Positions 22,999 through 35,309 of a DNA stretch of 64,000 nucleotides are shown in pieces (positions within the stretch are counted from its first letter, which is position 1; each line of letters begins with the position of its first letter). A program made the position numbers and the translations under genes. Source of the DNA: Siderastrea siderea (lineage: Eukaryota > Cnidaria > Anthozoa > Scleractinia > Rhizangiidae); the NCBI GenBank assembly GCA_964030785.1, contig OZ034968.1, positions 47,915,230 through 47,979,229 of the forward strand, read 5' to 3'. The notes under the pieces are model-generated. The model was not told the origin of the DNA. It ran no database searches and saw only the letters and a program-made list of their open reading frames with translations.

Positions 22999-23210
22999 CA
23001 GGATAATATTCGTACAATGCGCTGTTGTACGATTATTATGCGTACTGTTCGCGTCACTCCAGTATATTAACCGTAGAATACCTTGTCCTACATATATTAT
23101 ACTGGAAAGCTGCCACTTACGGTTATTACGCGCGCAACATACGAATAATAACCTGTGAAAGTACGGTTAATATCCATATGTGACGTAGTTTTCAGGTTGT
23201 TATTCGTACC
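22999..23210. promoter_or_regulatory. Subterminal repeat motifs TACGGTTATTA / TAATAACCGTA, left end
   Basis: Variants of one motif occur in both orientations: ATAATATTCGTAC, GTACGATTATTA, ATTAACCGTA, TTACGGTTATTACG, ACGAATAATAACC, TACGGTTAATA and TTGTTATTCGTAC. Multiple subterminal motifs of this kind are typical transposase-binding sites; that role is inferred. Confidence 0.55.
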
Positions 23211-23277
23211 CGTACAAAAGTTTGTCGAGAAGAATTTTTTGAGCTTCAGCCGCCATTACAGAAAAAAATGTTGAGGC

Positions 23278-23757
23278 TTAAAGGGAAGGGTTCACGGTTT
23301 AGCGCATGCTCATGAATTTAAATGTTTTTTTTGCCTGTGCACGCTGTAGCGTGTACGCAAGCAATGTTATTTCATAACATTGTTAAATAACTAATCCCAA
23401 GCGAGTAGATTGCTCGGGTGTGAAATTTTCTTGCCAAAGTTTCGCCTTTAATGATTTCTCAGCTATCTGCACACGCTCCTGGCAGGCAGTTGACGAATGA
23501 GCGTGCAAATAGCGGTAAATTCATCAAACGTGGAATAAAACCTTCGGGTCAACAATAAATTCAACGTTGGCAGTGTTGGTGGAATTCACAAATATTTCCT
23601 ACGACTTTAGTCCTCCGCCGTTCTTCTTGGGCTTACTATAGTATGTGATCGCTGAGATACATGTGAGTGGGATTATTAACCGATATAATTACTAATAAAA
23701 CGGAAAAAAGTAATTTGATTAATGCACATGCGCCGAGCCGTGAACCTGTCCCTTTAA
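23278..23757. mobile_element. MITE with TTAA target duplication
   Basis: A 472-bp insert (23282-23753) lies between TTAA copies. Its ends AGGGAAGGGTTCACGG and CCGTGAACCTGTCCCT are inverted repeats with two mismatches, extending further inward. The right arm of the giant element keeps the exact empty site (GAGGC-TTAA-AACTGC, about 42827-42841 on the minus strand), which proves insertion. A TTAA duplication fits piggyBac- or Kolobok-type elements. No ORF is present. Confidence 0.85.
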
Positions 23758-24604
23758 AACTGCAAAGCTGATGAAATTTTCTTAAAAAAAGGAATCTAGT
23801 TGAAGACATTTCCCCTAAAACATTCCGTTAAGCAAGGTTAAAACCGAACAGTTTCTCTCAACGAGCGGTATGTGCCAAAAGTTCTACTTTCCGCAGCGAT
23901 CGATGCGAAGCCATATCCCAGCGATCGAGTTCGTTATTTATGAATTAAAATGCTTGTCACGTTCGAAGTACGCTAGGAAAATATTTCAAAGGCTTCAAAC
24001 ACAAATAAAACAAGAACCACGGATTTACTGGTTCAGCGTAGCCGCTGCCTTTCATAATGATACGAAATTAATTTCGATCTATTTCACAACGCGAAATGAA
24101 CAACTTCGCGGCAGTGCCCGAGAGGCAGTGTGCAGACGTCGAAGGAATAGAATGATCATTAATAAAATTGTTTTAAATCTATTCGCAGTGTTCTTGCGAT
24201 ATACAGCGTCTAAGGAAGAACCTATTCCAAATGGAAAAGGAAAAATGTGAGGTGTTTCGGAAGGCTGTCTCCAATAAAATATATGTTTTTCCTTAACTCT
24301 GCAAATTGACTCTCGAACTGAAATTGACAGTCAACTCGGAGATGCGAAGAGTTTTATATTACGCATTTTCAGTTTATTAACCCGAAAATGCGTACAGCGT
24401 ACGGTTCATAACTGTGCCTCGCTTCGTTTAAGGTTACTAGCCGTTCACGGAACCAAAGTCAACAAACTGAGTCGCAGAGGCATTTCCCCAAATGTTTATA
24501 CGGGGAAAAGATCGAGCTAGGGAGGTTTACAAGCGTGTGAATCCGAACAATGCAAAACAAAATAAACGTGTTTTCAAATAAAAGGGAGGTCTTTGTTTCC
24601 TCGG

Positions 24605-26983
24605 AGATTATTACGTCGGGGGAAATATCTTATCGATTTTCAGGAGCGGCAGAGTTGATTCAAAGGCGGCTTGTAATTGTCAATCCAATTCGCGGAAAAT
24701 TGAAATCTTTACCACAGAGCAGATTCGACAGGAAAATTTGAGATAGTTTCTCGATAGTTTCAGTTTGATGCAGTTTACTCCTAGGGTCATCGCATGTTCT
24801 TTGGATACAATGCACTTTCAGTAGAAGAGCAAACCGATGTTGCAGGCTTTTCCGTGTTGTTTTCATTGAAAGTATTTAGTCCAGAGATTATGCAAATTTT
24901 ACTTCAAATTGACTGACAGCCGTGTCACGCAACGGGCGAGGATTTTCCGCCCGCAGTCGATTCGTGATCAGCAGCTTTTGAAATTCGTGGAAACGAAAAA
25001 AGAAAAAGAAAAAACCATCCGGCAAAATCATGTACCGAAAACATTCTGACAACTGCAATGATGCCTTTTTTCCACCAAAGGTGGTTATTTTCCAACCCAG
25101 TGAAATGCGAATGTAATCCTCCCAAATATTTACAAGTTCCATATTTTGTCACGTACGTTACTGAGCACACGGCTAAAATTCAGAGCTTTCTTCTCTGGAA
25201 AATAAGGAGAGGTTTGCGCTGAAAGAGTTTTAAATATATATTTAAGTTTGGAGACCAAGCGCCAGCTGGCATCGCCTATGAAATTTCTTAGCAAACAGGC
25301 TGTGATTTGAGAGTGCATGTGAAGGTTAGCGCAATTGTGAAGGGATGCAATCCTATTATTACGGTAATACAGCTTGATATGAGGCTTACTTTACAGTTTT
25401 TCGGACTTAAAAAAAAACACTGTCATTGGATTATCACGAAACCTGCAAGGACACTTTTTACGAGCAAATATGCTTACAGGTTCGAACTCGAAGAAAAAAA
25501 CATGGTGTTATAATACGCACGGCCAGTTCTTTTTTTGGCCCTAAATTATCCGACACGACCGCTTATTCTGAATCTCATGTCGAAACTATAAAAACTGCTG
25601 ACGCTTTCAGAATAATCATCAGATTAAAATATACCGGACTAATTAAGAAATACGTCAAATGAATCAGTAAGCTTATGTCTCGAGCGGCAAATTATGTTGT
25701 GAGCAGGAAAAGTCAAATAGAAATAATTCAGCAGCCTATTGAAACAATATAATTTAAACGGCTTTTAAAAACCCTCAACCGCATTTTTCGACATAAACTG
25801 CAAAACTGAGTACACCACAAACTCAAACTCATTTTGGTGTTTTATTTAAACTAAAACTGAAGTCAATAAAAATGAGCTCATCTCAGTTTGGTATGTCATA
25901 ATCAGCAGGACTGCGCATCCATAAATCAAATGAAACCTCCGCAAATAAGCTCGTTCTTCAAGTCTTGTACTTTAAATAGATCTGTGAGTCTGTGTTGAAC
26001 TGCCATCAGTGATTTGACTTGATCTGTGAACAAATTCTCTCCTTAGCCATGAGAGGATCTCTGGCAGTAAACCTTGGCAATAGATTCGCGTATTGACTAT
26101 TTTCAACGCAAATGGATTTATAAAGCTCCATTCGTGTACATGCTGTATATTCACGGCCGGTTTCTTTGTAGAAATGTATTGGGAATTGACGTGCAGATTT
26201 CCCTTTCAGTCGTCAACTCTTACTCGCTTCAATCCAAATCTTTTAGTGAAGCACATGAAGTTTTCCCACAGAAATGGTGCAGCACATCAATGAGACGACA
26301 GTGATGTAAAAAAAAAATTTTAAAAACAAACGTTCTCACTGTAGTAAAAGTTTCCCAGTCGGATCGATTTTAGCTTCACACGTAAACCTCCAAACTCCCC
26401 GTGGTAATCGGGATGCACCACCAGGATGTACGAAATACGAAATTCAAGGCTCTGAAAACGTTTCTCAAGCCTCGACCAAGTTTGGCAGATTCAGGCGCGT
26501 CCTTAGTGACCAATTACAGAGCGCACTGTCAACATGTGTCAATCAACACGACAGTGATGTGTTCTCGAACGAACTTTTGAGCGCAAATAAATAAACCAAT
26601 CACACGCATTTAAGCTGGCTACAGAAGTTTATTTAGTGACAGGCATCCCGAAAAGGAAGTTCGGCCAGATTTTGCGTTTAAAATTTACAGGTCAATAATA
26701 ATATTTAATTATAATATTTAAAACTTATATAGCAAAAATTAAGATATAAATATGATCAAATGCACTTTACAACTGAGATATTAAAGTGAAAACGGTAAAC
26801 TGTATCTTCTGCGTTTTTTCACTTACCAAATTCTTTTTTTGAATAAAATCGTCGATGTTTCTTCATGCAAAAAAGAAAGCGGATGAATTTCGGGTTAATT
26901 CGCTTCGATTTTGCCAAGCTTAAGTCGCTTTTTTTTGTCGGATGTTCAGAGCAATTGAGCGAATTCCTCTATACAAACACATG
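24605..26983. repeat. Fold-back element, left arm
   Basis: Inverse of 31057-33301 with substitutions and small indels (for example 17 extra bases near 33249-33270 in the other arm). Similarity ends at CCTCTATACA (about 26969-26978). Short ORFs are shared by both arms, but none shows a domain. Confidence 0.8.
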
Positions 26984-27169
26984 AGTTAACTCATTGGAGT
27001 CATTGCCTGTAGCTTTTATTGCATTGTGAAAGGCGCACTTGTATCTGCAGCAGTGATTTTGGTAGTTTTGTGGAAACAACACAACTGTGTAGACTACACC
27101 AGCACGCCACCTTCCCTACGTTTGCAAATGCATGTAGCACATCTTATTCAGCTCTTCAACAATCGTGCA

Positions 27170-30100
27170 TCAGTCTTGTCTGTCTTGTACGAGTAATAAG
27201 CGTGAGTGCACGAATTAGAGCACTCAACACTCGCGCAAAAGGCTTGTCTTTATTGTACGAGTACTAAGAGTGAGTTTACGAAGTGCTCTCAACAATCGCA
27301 CAACAGGCTTGTTGGCATAGCTGTACGAGTAAAAAGGGTGAGTGTACGAAGCGCTCTCAACAAACAACAATCAAGACTGACTGTACTGTACGATTAATAA
27401 GCGTGAGTATACGAAGAGCGCTCAACACTCGAGAAGAAGGCTTGTTTGTATTGTCCGAGTGCTAAGCTTGACTGTACAGACTGCCTAAAAAAAAAAGCCA
27501 TCAAGCTTCACTGTATTGGACGGCTAGTAAGTGTTAGAGTACGAAGGGCACTAAGCAATCGAGGAAGAGGCTTGTCTGTGTTGTAATAATAATAATGACT
27601 TTATTAACGTGTCAAGCAAAAATCTAGCAGAGGGGATTCCCCACTGCTAATAGAGGACACCAAACTTTCTAAAATACAATCTAAAAATACAAAAACGAAC
27701 TAGAAACTACTAAGAGTTAGAATTAAAAACTACTAATGATAATTGTACAAGTAATAGGCGTGAGTGTGCGAAGTGCTCTCAAGAATCACACAACAGGCTT
27801 GTGTGTATTGTACGAGTATTAAGTGTGAGTGTGCGAGGGACTGTCAACAGTCGCACAACAGGCTTGTCTGTATTGTTCGCATACTAGCGGTGAGTCTGCA
27901 AAGTGCTCACAACAGGCTAAGTGTACGAGTAATAAGCGTGAGTGTGCGAAGCACGCTCAACAATCGTGGAACAGGCTTCTGTGTATTGTACGAGTAATAA
28001 CCGCAAGTGTGCGAAGCGTTCTCAACAATTGCACAGCAGGCTTGTCTGTATTGTATGAGTAATAACCGTAAGTGTGCGAAGCGCACTCAACAATCGTGAA
28101 ACAGGCTTGTATGTATTGTACGATTAATAACCGTAAGTGTGCGAAGCGTGCTCAACAATCGTGGAACACGCTTCTGTGTATTGTACGAGTAATAACCGTA
28201 AGTGTGCGAAGCGTTCTCAACAATTGTACAACAGGCTTGTGTGTATTGTACGAGTAATAACCGTAACTGTGCAAAGCGTTCTCAACAATTGTACAACAGG
28301 CTTGTGTGTATTGTACGAGTAATAATCGTAAGTGTGCGAAGCACGCTCAACAATCGTGAAACAGGCTTGTATGTATTGTACAAGTAATAACAGTAAGTGT
28401 GCGAAGCATGCTCAACAATCGTGGAACAGGCTTCTGTGTATTGTACAAGTAATAACCGTAAGTGTGCGAAGCGTTCTCAACAATTGTACAACAGGCTTCT
28501 CTGTAGTATACGAGTAATAACCGTAAGTGTGCAAAGCGCTTTCAACAATTGTACAACAGGCTTGTGTGTATTGTATGAGTAATAACCATACGTCTGCGAA
28601 GCGTGCTCAACAATCGTGGAACAGGCTTGTATGTATTGTACGAGTAATAACAGTAAGTGTGCGAAGCGTGCTCAACAATCGTGGAACAGGCTTGTGTGTA
28701 TTGTACCAGTAATAACCATAAGTGTGCAAAGCGTTCTCAACAATTGTACAACAGGCTTGTATGTATTGTACGAGTAATAACCGTAAATGTGCGAAGCGTG
28801 CTCAACAATCGTGGAACAGGCTTGTATGTATTGTACGAGTAATAACCGTAAGTGTGCAAAGTGTGCTCAACAATCGTGGAACAGGCTTGTGTGTATTGTA
28901 TGAGTAATAACCGTAAGTGTGCGAAGTGCGCTCAACAATCGTGGAACAGGCTTGTATGTATTGTACGAGTAATAACCGTAAGTGTGCGAGGTGTGCTCAA
29001 CAATCGTGGAACAGGCTTGTATGTATTGTACGAGTAATAACCGTAAGTGTGCGAAGTGTGCTCAACAATCGTGGAACAGGCTTGTGTGTATTGTACGAGT
29101 AATAACCGTAACTGTGCGAAGTGTGCTCAACAATCGTGGAACAGGCTTGTGTGTATTGTACTAGTAATAACCGTAAGTGTGCGAAGTGTGCTCAACAATC
29201 GTGGAACAGGCTTGTGTGTATTGTACTAGCAATAACCGTAAGTGTGCGAAGCGTGCTCAACAATCGTGGAACAGGCTTGTGTGTATTGTACTAGTAATAA
29301 CCGTAAGTGTGCAAAGTGTGCTTAACAGCCGTGGAACAGGCTTGTGTGTATTGTACAAGTAATAACCGTAAGTGTGCGAAGTGTACTCAACAATCATGGA
29401 ATAGGCTTGTGTGTATTGTACGAGTAATAACCGTAAGTGTGCGAAGTGTACTCAACAATCATGGAACAGGCCTTTGTGTATTGTACGAGTAATAACCGTA
29501 AGTGTGCGAAGTGTGCCCAACAATCGAACAGGCTTGTGTGTATTGTACTAGTAATAACCGTAAGTGTGCGAAGCGTGCTTAACAGTAGTGGAACACGCTT
29601 GTGTGTTTTGTACGAGTAATAACCGTAAGTGTGCTCAACAATCGTGGAACAGGCTTGTGTGTATTGTACGAGTAATAACCGTAGGTGTGCGAAGTGTACT
29701 CAACAATCGTGGAACAGGCTTGTGTGTATTGCACGAGTAATAACCGTAAGTGTGCAAAGTGTGCTCAACAATCGTGGAACAGGCTTGTATGTATTGTACG
29801 AGTAACAACCGTAAGTGTGCGAAGTGTGCTCAACAATCGTGGAACAGGCTTGTGTGTATTGTATGAGTAATAACCGTAAGTGTGCGAAGCGTGCTCAACA
29901 ATCGTGGAAAAGGCTTTTATGTATTGTACGAATAATAACCGTAAGTGTGCGAAGTGTGCTCAACATTCGTGGAACAGGCTTGTGTGTATTGCACGAGTAA
30001 TAACCGTGAGTGTGCGAAGTGTGCTCAACAATTCTGGAACAGGCTTGTGTGTATTGTACTAGTAATAACCGTAAGTGTGCGAAGCGTGCTTAACAGTAGT

Positions 30101-30940
30101 GGAACACGCTTGTGTGTATTATACGAGTAATAACCGTAAGTGTGCGAAGCGTGCTTAACAGCCGTGGAACAGGCTTGTGTGTATTGTACGAGTAATAACC
30201 GTAAGTGTGCGAAGCGTGCTCAACAATCGTGGAACAGGCTTGTGTGTATTGTACGAGTAATAACCGTAAGTGTGCGAAGTGTGCTCAACAGTAGTGGAAC
30301 ACGCTTGTGTGTATTGTACGAGTAATAACCGTAAGTGTGCGAAGCGTGCTCAACAATTCTACAACAGGCTTGTGTGTATTATACGAGTAATAACCGTAAG
30401 TGTGCGAAGCGTGCTTAACAGCCGTGGAACAGGCTTGTGTGTATTGTACGAGTAAAAACCGTAAGTGTGCGAACTGTTCTCAACAAGTGTACAACAGGCT
30501 TGTGTTTATTGTACGAGTAATAACCGTAAGTGTGCGAGGCGTTCTCAACAATCGTGCAACAGGCTTGTCTGTTTTTACGAGTACTAAACGAAAGTGTCCG
30601 AAGCGTGCTTAACAATCGTGGAACAGGCTTGTATGTAGTGTACGAGTAATAACTGTGAGTGTGCGAAGGTCGCTCAACAACCGTACAACAAACTTGCTCT
30701 TTTTTTACAAGTTATAACCGTGAGTGTGCGAAGCGTGCTCAACAGCCATGGAACAGGCTTGTGTGTATTGTACGAGTAATAACCGTTAGCGTGCGAAGGT
30801 CGCTCAACAATCGCACAACAAGCTTATGTGTATTTACGACAAATAACTGTGAGTGTACAAAGGTCGCTTAATAATGGTGCAACAGGCTTGTGTGTATTGT
30901 ACGAGTTTAAGCGTACGAAGTCTTCTCAACAATCGTACTT
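27170..30940 (+). repeat. 65-bp tandem satellite array
   Basis: The consensus unit is 65 bp and includes GTAATAACCGTAAGTGTGCG and CTCAACAATCGTGGAACAGG. About 55 units are present after removing one LINE insertion. Units in the middle (28.6-30.4 kb) are nearly identical, while the edges are more diverged, the pattern of unequal exchange. Because 65 is 3n+2, every frame shows overlapping 60-61-codon ORFs starting MCE at 65-bp steps. These are by-products and not genes. Confidence 0.95.
27582..27748 (-). mobile_element. 5'-truncated LINE tail inside the satellite
   Basis: On the minus strand the segment reads GGTGTCCTCTATTAGCAG...GACACGTTAATAAAGTCATTATTATTA. This matches the 3' end of the LINE at 54361-54475 (GACACGTTAATAAAGTTATTATTATT). 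It interrupts one satellite unit, and TTGTA flanks both sides as a likely target duplication. It is therefore younger than this part of the array. Confidence 0.75.
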
Positions 30941-31006
30941 AAAGCCTTTTGTGCGATTGTTGAAAGCGTTTCGTACACTTGCGCTTATTACTTGTAAAAT
31001 CAGAAA
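30941..31006 (-). repeat. Satellite unit in inverted orientation
   Basis: After about 30945 one unit reads as the complement (ACAAGTAATAAGCGCAAGTG in inverse), abutting the plus-strand array through the stem CAACAATCG/CGATTGTTG at about 30927-30961. This is the symmetry point of the fold-back element and shows that satellite belonged to both arms. Confidence 0.7.
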
Positions 31007-31056
31007 CTCATAAGGACTTTTTCTGGTAAAATACAGCCGAGCCTTAGCGTGTGTAT

Positions 31057-33301
31057 AGAGGAATTCGCTTAATCGCTCTGATCATACGAAAAAAGAAAAG
31101 TGACTAATGCTTGGCAAAATCGAAGCGAAATACCCGGAATTGATTCGCTTTCTTTCTTCCTTGAAGAAACACCGACACCGTTTTTTTCAAAACGTTTTTT
31201 CAAAACAGAATTTGGAAAGTGAAAAGACGCAGAAGACACGTTGCCTGTAAATTGTTAAATGCAAAATCTGGCCGAACTACCTTTTCGGGATGCCTGTCAC
31301 TAAATAAACTTCTGTAGCCAGCTTAAATGCGTGTGATTGGTTTATTTATTCGCGCGCAAAAGTTCGTTCGAAAACACATCACTGTCATATTGATTGACAC
31401 ATATTGACAGCGAGCTCTGTAATTGGTCACTAAGGACGCGCCTGAATCTGCCAAACTTGGTCGAGGTTTGAGAAAAGTTTTCAAAGCTTTGAATTTAGTA
31501 TTTCGTTCATCCTGGTGGTGCGTCCCGATTACCACGGGGAGTTTGGAGGTTTACGCGTGAAGTTAAAATCGATCTGACCGGGAAACTTTTACTGCGGTGA
31601 GAATGTTTGTTTTTAAAATTTTTTTTTTACATCACTGTCGTCTCATTGATGTGCTGCAACATTTCGGTGGGAAAACTCCACGTGCTTCACTAAAAGCTTC
31701 GAAATGAAGTGAGTAAGAGTCAGTGAGGGAAATCTCAACGTCAATTCCCAATACATTTCTACAAAGAAACCAGCCATGAATACACAGCATGTACATGAAT
31801 GGAGCTTTATAAATCCATTTGCATTGAAAATAGTCAATCCGCGAATCTATTGTCTAGGTTTACTGCCAGAGATCCTCTCATGGCTAAGGAGAGAATTTGT
31901 TCACAGATCAAGTCAAATCACTGATGGCAGTTCAACACAGCCTCACGGAACTATTTAAAGGGCAAGACTTGAAAAACAAGCTTATTTGCGGAGGTTTCAT
32001 TTGATTTATGGATGCGCAGTCCCGCTGATTATGACATTCCAAACTGAGGTGAGCTCATTTATATCGATTTCAGTTTTAGTTTGAATAAAGCACCAAAATG
32101 AGTTTGAGTTTGTGGTGTACTCAGTTTTGCAGTTTATCTCGAAAAATGCGGTTGAGGATTTTTAAAAGCCGTTTAAATTATATTGTTTTAATAGGCCGCT
32201 AAATTTATATTTGACTTTTCCCGCTCACAATACAATTTGCTGCTCAAGAATAAGCTTACTGATTCATTTGACGTATTTCTTAATTAGTCTGGTATATTTT
32301 AATCTGATGACTATTCTGAAAGCGTCAGCAGTTTTTATAGTTTCAACATGAGATTCAGAATAAGCGGTCATGTCGGATAATTTAGGGCCAAAAAAGAACT
32401 GGGCGTGCGTATTATAACACCATGTTTTTTTTCTTCAAGTTCGAACCTGTAAGCACATTTGCTCGTAAAAAGTGTCCTTGCAGGTTTCGTGATATTCCTG
32501 TGACAGTGTTTTTTTTTAAGTCCGAAAAACTGTAAAGTAAGCCTCACATTGAGCTGTCTTACCGTAATAATAGGATTGCAACCCTTCACAAGCATGCTAA
32601 CCTTCACATGCACTCTCAAATCACAGCCTGGCGCTTGGTCTCCAAACTTAAATATATATCTAAAACTCTTTCAGTGCAAACCTCTCCTTATTTTCCAGAG
32701 AAGAAAGCTCTGAATTTTAGCTGGTGTGCTCAGTAACGTACGTGACAAAATATGGAACTTGTAAATATTTGGGAGGATTACATTTGCATTTTACTGGGTT
32801 GGAAAATAACCACCTTTAAGGAAAAAAGGCATCGTTGCAGTTGTCAGAATGTTTTAGGTACATGATTTTGCTGGATGGTTTTTTTTCTTTTGGTGAAAAC
32901 TCCACGAGTTTCAAAAGCTACTGGTCACGAATCAACTGCGGGCGGAAAATCCTCGCTTGTTGCTAGCACGGCTGTCAGTCAATTCAAGTAAAATTTGCAT
33001 AATCTCTGGACTAAATACTTTCAATGAAAACAACACGGAAAAGCCTGCAACATCGGTTTGCTTTTCTACTGAAAGTGCATTGTATCCAAAGAGCATGCAA
33101 TGACCCTAGGAGTAAACTGCATCAAACTGAAACTATCGAGAAACTATCTCAAATTTTCCTGTCGAATCTGCTCTGTGGTAAAGATTTCAGTTTTCCGCGA
33201 ATTGGATTGACAATTACAAGCTGCCTTTGAATCAACTCTGCCGCTCCTGGTTTGTCACTTTCAAAAATCGATAAGATATTTCCCCCGACGTAATAATCTC
33301 C
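31057..33301. repeat. Fold-back element, right arm
   Basis: Inverse of 24605-26983. It ends with CGTAATAATCTCCGAGG at 33289-33305, directly followed by TACGATGGCC, the continuation of the giant element's left terminal repeat. Confidence 0.8.
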
Positions 33302-33305
33302 GAGG

Positions 33306-33610
33306 TACGATGGCCCACAAGGGACACGCTGCAAACAAAAAAGAAACCACCCAAACAAAAAAGAAAACACGCAAACAAAACAGAAACCACGCAAATAAAA
33401 AAGAAACCACGCAAACAAAAAAGAAAACGCAAACAAAAAAACAGAAACCACGCAAACAAAACATAAACCATGCACACAAAACAGAAACCACGCAAACAAA
33501 ACAGCAACCACGCACACAAAACAGAAACCACGCAAACAAAACAGAAACCACACACACAAAGTAGAAACCACGCAAGCAAAAAAGAAACTCGTTCCCAGAG
33601 CCCTTGCGGA
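33306..33610. repeat. Left terminal inverted repeat, inner part with 20-bp minisatellite
   Basis: From TACGATGGCCCACAAGGGAC onward this matches 41374-41761 in inverse. Most of it is a 20-bp minisatellite, CAAACAAAAAAGAAACCACG and variants, of about 13 units (33337-33590). Similarity to the right arm ends at CCCTTGCGGA (33601-33610). Confidence 0.85.
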
Positions 33611-33658
33611 TTTTTTGTGTTGTTTCGCTGACCAAAGTAATCGCGGTTGGGGAGAGTG

Positions 33659-33667
33659 TTTCCCGCC
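33659..33667 (+). promoter_or_regulatory. E2F-like site upstream of the HECT-like gene
   Basis: TTTCCCGCC, a match to the E2F consensus TTTSSCGC, lies 52 bp before the proposed ATG. If it is used, transcription would follow S phase. A single short match is weak evidence. Confidence 0.3.
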
Positions 33668-33718
33668 AAGCGTTGTGTGGTCGACCATACGAGGCGTGTT
33701 CGATGAAGAGTTTAGAAG

Positions 33719-35274
33719 ATGTTCTGCTCACGCTGTGGGTCAGAATTGATCACTGATGCTAAATTTTGTCACCTCTGTGGGTCGACAAATGGAACAAATG
33801 AAGACAACCCCACTCTTAGTGTGATAGAAGCCGCCCAATCGGCCAAGAAGCGCCCTAGCTCTGTGCTCACTTTTGATGACTACAGAGAGCGTAAAGGACA
33901 AGAACGAAGATCAAGATTTGGGGGAAAGAAACCGAAGAAAGAGAAGAATGAGAAAGTTAACGAAGTCACGATTCAGATCGGCCTGATACGATTGAAAGAT
34001 GGTGAACTGAAGGTGATTCGTGGGTTGACCTTACCGCTGAAAGTTACAGAAACAATAGGTGCTCCCGAGCTACTTCAGAAAGGAAGCGAAAAGATGGTGA
34101 AGTTTAACAAAGATTTAGCGTCTGGTGGGGGTTTTACTTTGCTATATCCAGATAGAACGGAAGTGAAAAAGCTACCTGGAAGCACGGAAGCGTTCACTCT
34201 GAACCGTTACCGAGAAGAATTGGGGAAGCCGTACGCTCGTATAACGTTATACATCTGCAAGACTCTCGCCAACTTGGATTCGATGTTTCTGAAAACATAC
34301 AATAGCGACGATAGTGACACCGAATTGCCTTCTTATGAAGAGGTATGAACATGTTTTAAATTATAGTTCTGAACTTCTTACTCAGTGCCATGGCCCTGGT
34401 TGAGGTATACAATACTGTATTTCTTGTGTGAGGTTGGAAGGGGTGGAGGGGGAAGTTGAGCTGTTTGTTGTGTCTTGGGCTTTTACTTTCCTGATTACCC
34501 GGGGGGGGGGGTACTTGACCCATGTTTGGGTATAGGGCTGCCGCTGAAACCCTGACTGTGTTTAGGACAAAAAAAGCCTTAAAATAATACCTATCCTGTG
34601 TAGGACAACACCCTTCATTTTAGGTCCCTGTTTAGGACAAATGACAAAATACACACCCTGTTTAGGACAGTCATATGGCCATATGAGGGAGTACCCCCTA
34701 AGTTTGTGCCAAAGTGTTTAATTTTCCTTTGCCAAATAATTATTGTGAATCATTGTGAAGGACTTCAATACTTTCATTCTAGAATACTGCAATTTTCAAA
34801 CAAAGTGAGAATCAGCATTATTATTTTATTCATTGCTTCCCAACCACTTGTGTTGGTATATAGCATCAGGGTTTTCAATAGGAATCTGAATAGGTGGCAA
34901 AATTGTAGGAGTAGGTGGAGAATGAACTACTCGCACCGAAGTTGCGAAATTCTAGGGGTGTCCGGGGGTATGCTCCCCCTAAAAATTTTGAAAATTTGGG
35001 ACTCTTAGAATGCATTTCCTGCATTCTGGAGCAAGAATTAGGGTATTTGAACAGAAAAGGAAACACAAATCGCCACTGAAATTACTCAGAATGTAGGGAA
35101 GATTCTTTTGTTTTTCCTGAACAAATCTTGGCCGATCCAAAGCTCGTGTTTTGTGGCGAATGTTTCTCATGTTAGTCGTATGAGGTAATTTCTCAATCAA
35201 ATGGGAGGTGAGTTCATGTGGAATAGCTGGCAGTTTCGCAGCCTTCCGGCCTTTTTGAAAACCCTGTCGCATAG

Positions 35275-35309
<35 letters not shown>

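Larger units (their letters stand above)
22953..24604. repeat. Left terminal inverted repeat, outer part
   Basis: Matches 41762-43160 in inverse. It includes a 472-bp MITE absent from the right arm and lacks about 230 bp present there (42070-42296). A 126-codon frame (23870-24247, MCQKF start) is preserved in both arms with few changes. Its preservation may simply reflect arm homogeneity, and no family is recognised. The arm continues after the fold-back element at 33306-33610. Confidence 0.8.
24599..33305. mobile_element. Fold-back element with satellite core, inserted in left TIR
   Basis: About 8.7 kb bounded by CCTCGGAGATTATTACG and its exact inverse. Two 2.2-2.4-kb inverted arms enclose about 4 kb containing a 65-bp satellite. 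The corresponding site in the right arm of the giant element lacks it and shows only CCTCGG followed by TACGATGG (41756-41767 in inverse). No transposase-like ORF is visible, so it would depend on another element. The target duplication is ambiguous because CCTCGG appears at both ends and in the empty site. Confidence 0.75.

Noticed and set aside
27764..30871. About 30 overlapping 60-61-codon ORFs starting MCE, looking like a peptide gene family
   Set aside because: They step by exactly 65 bp and arise because the satellite period is 3n+2. Each is the same repeat in a rotating frame.
27170..30940. CRISPR-like regular array
   Set aside because: Units are contiguous and near identical with no unique spacers, and the context is a eukaryotic transposon.
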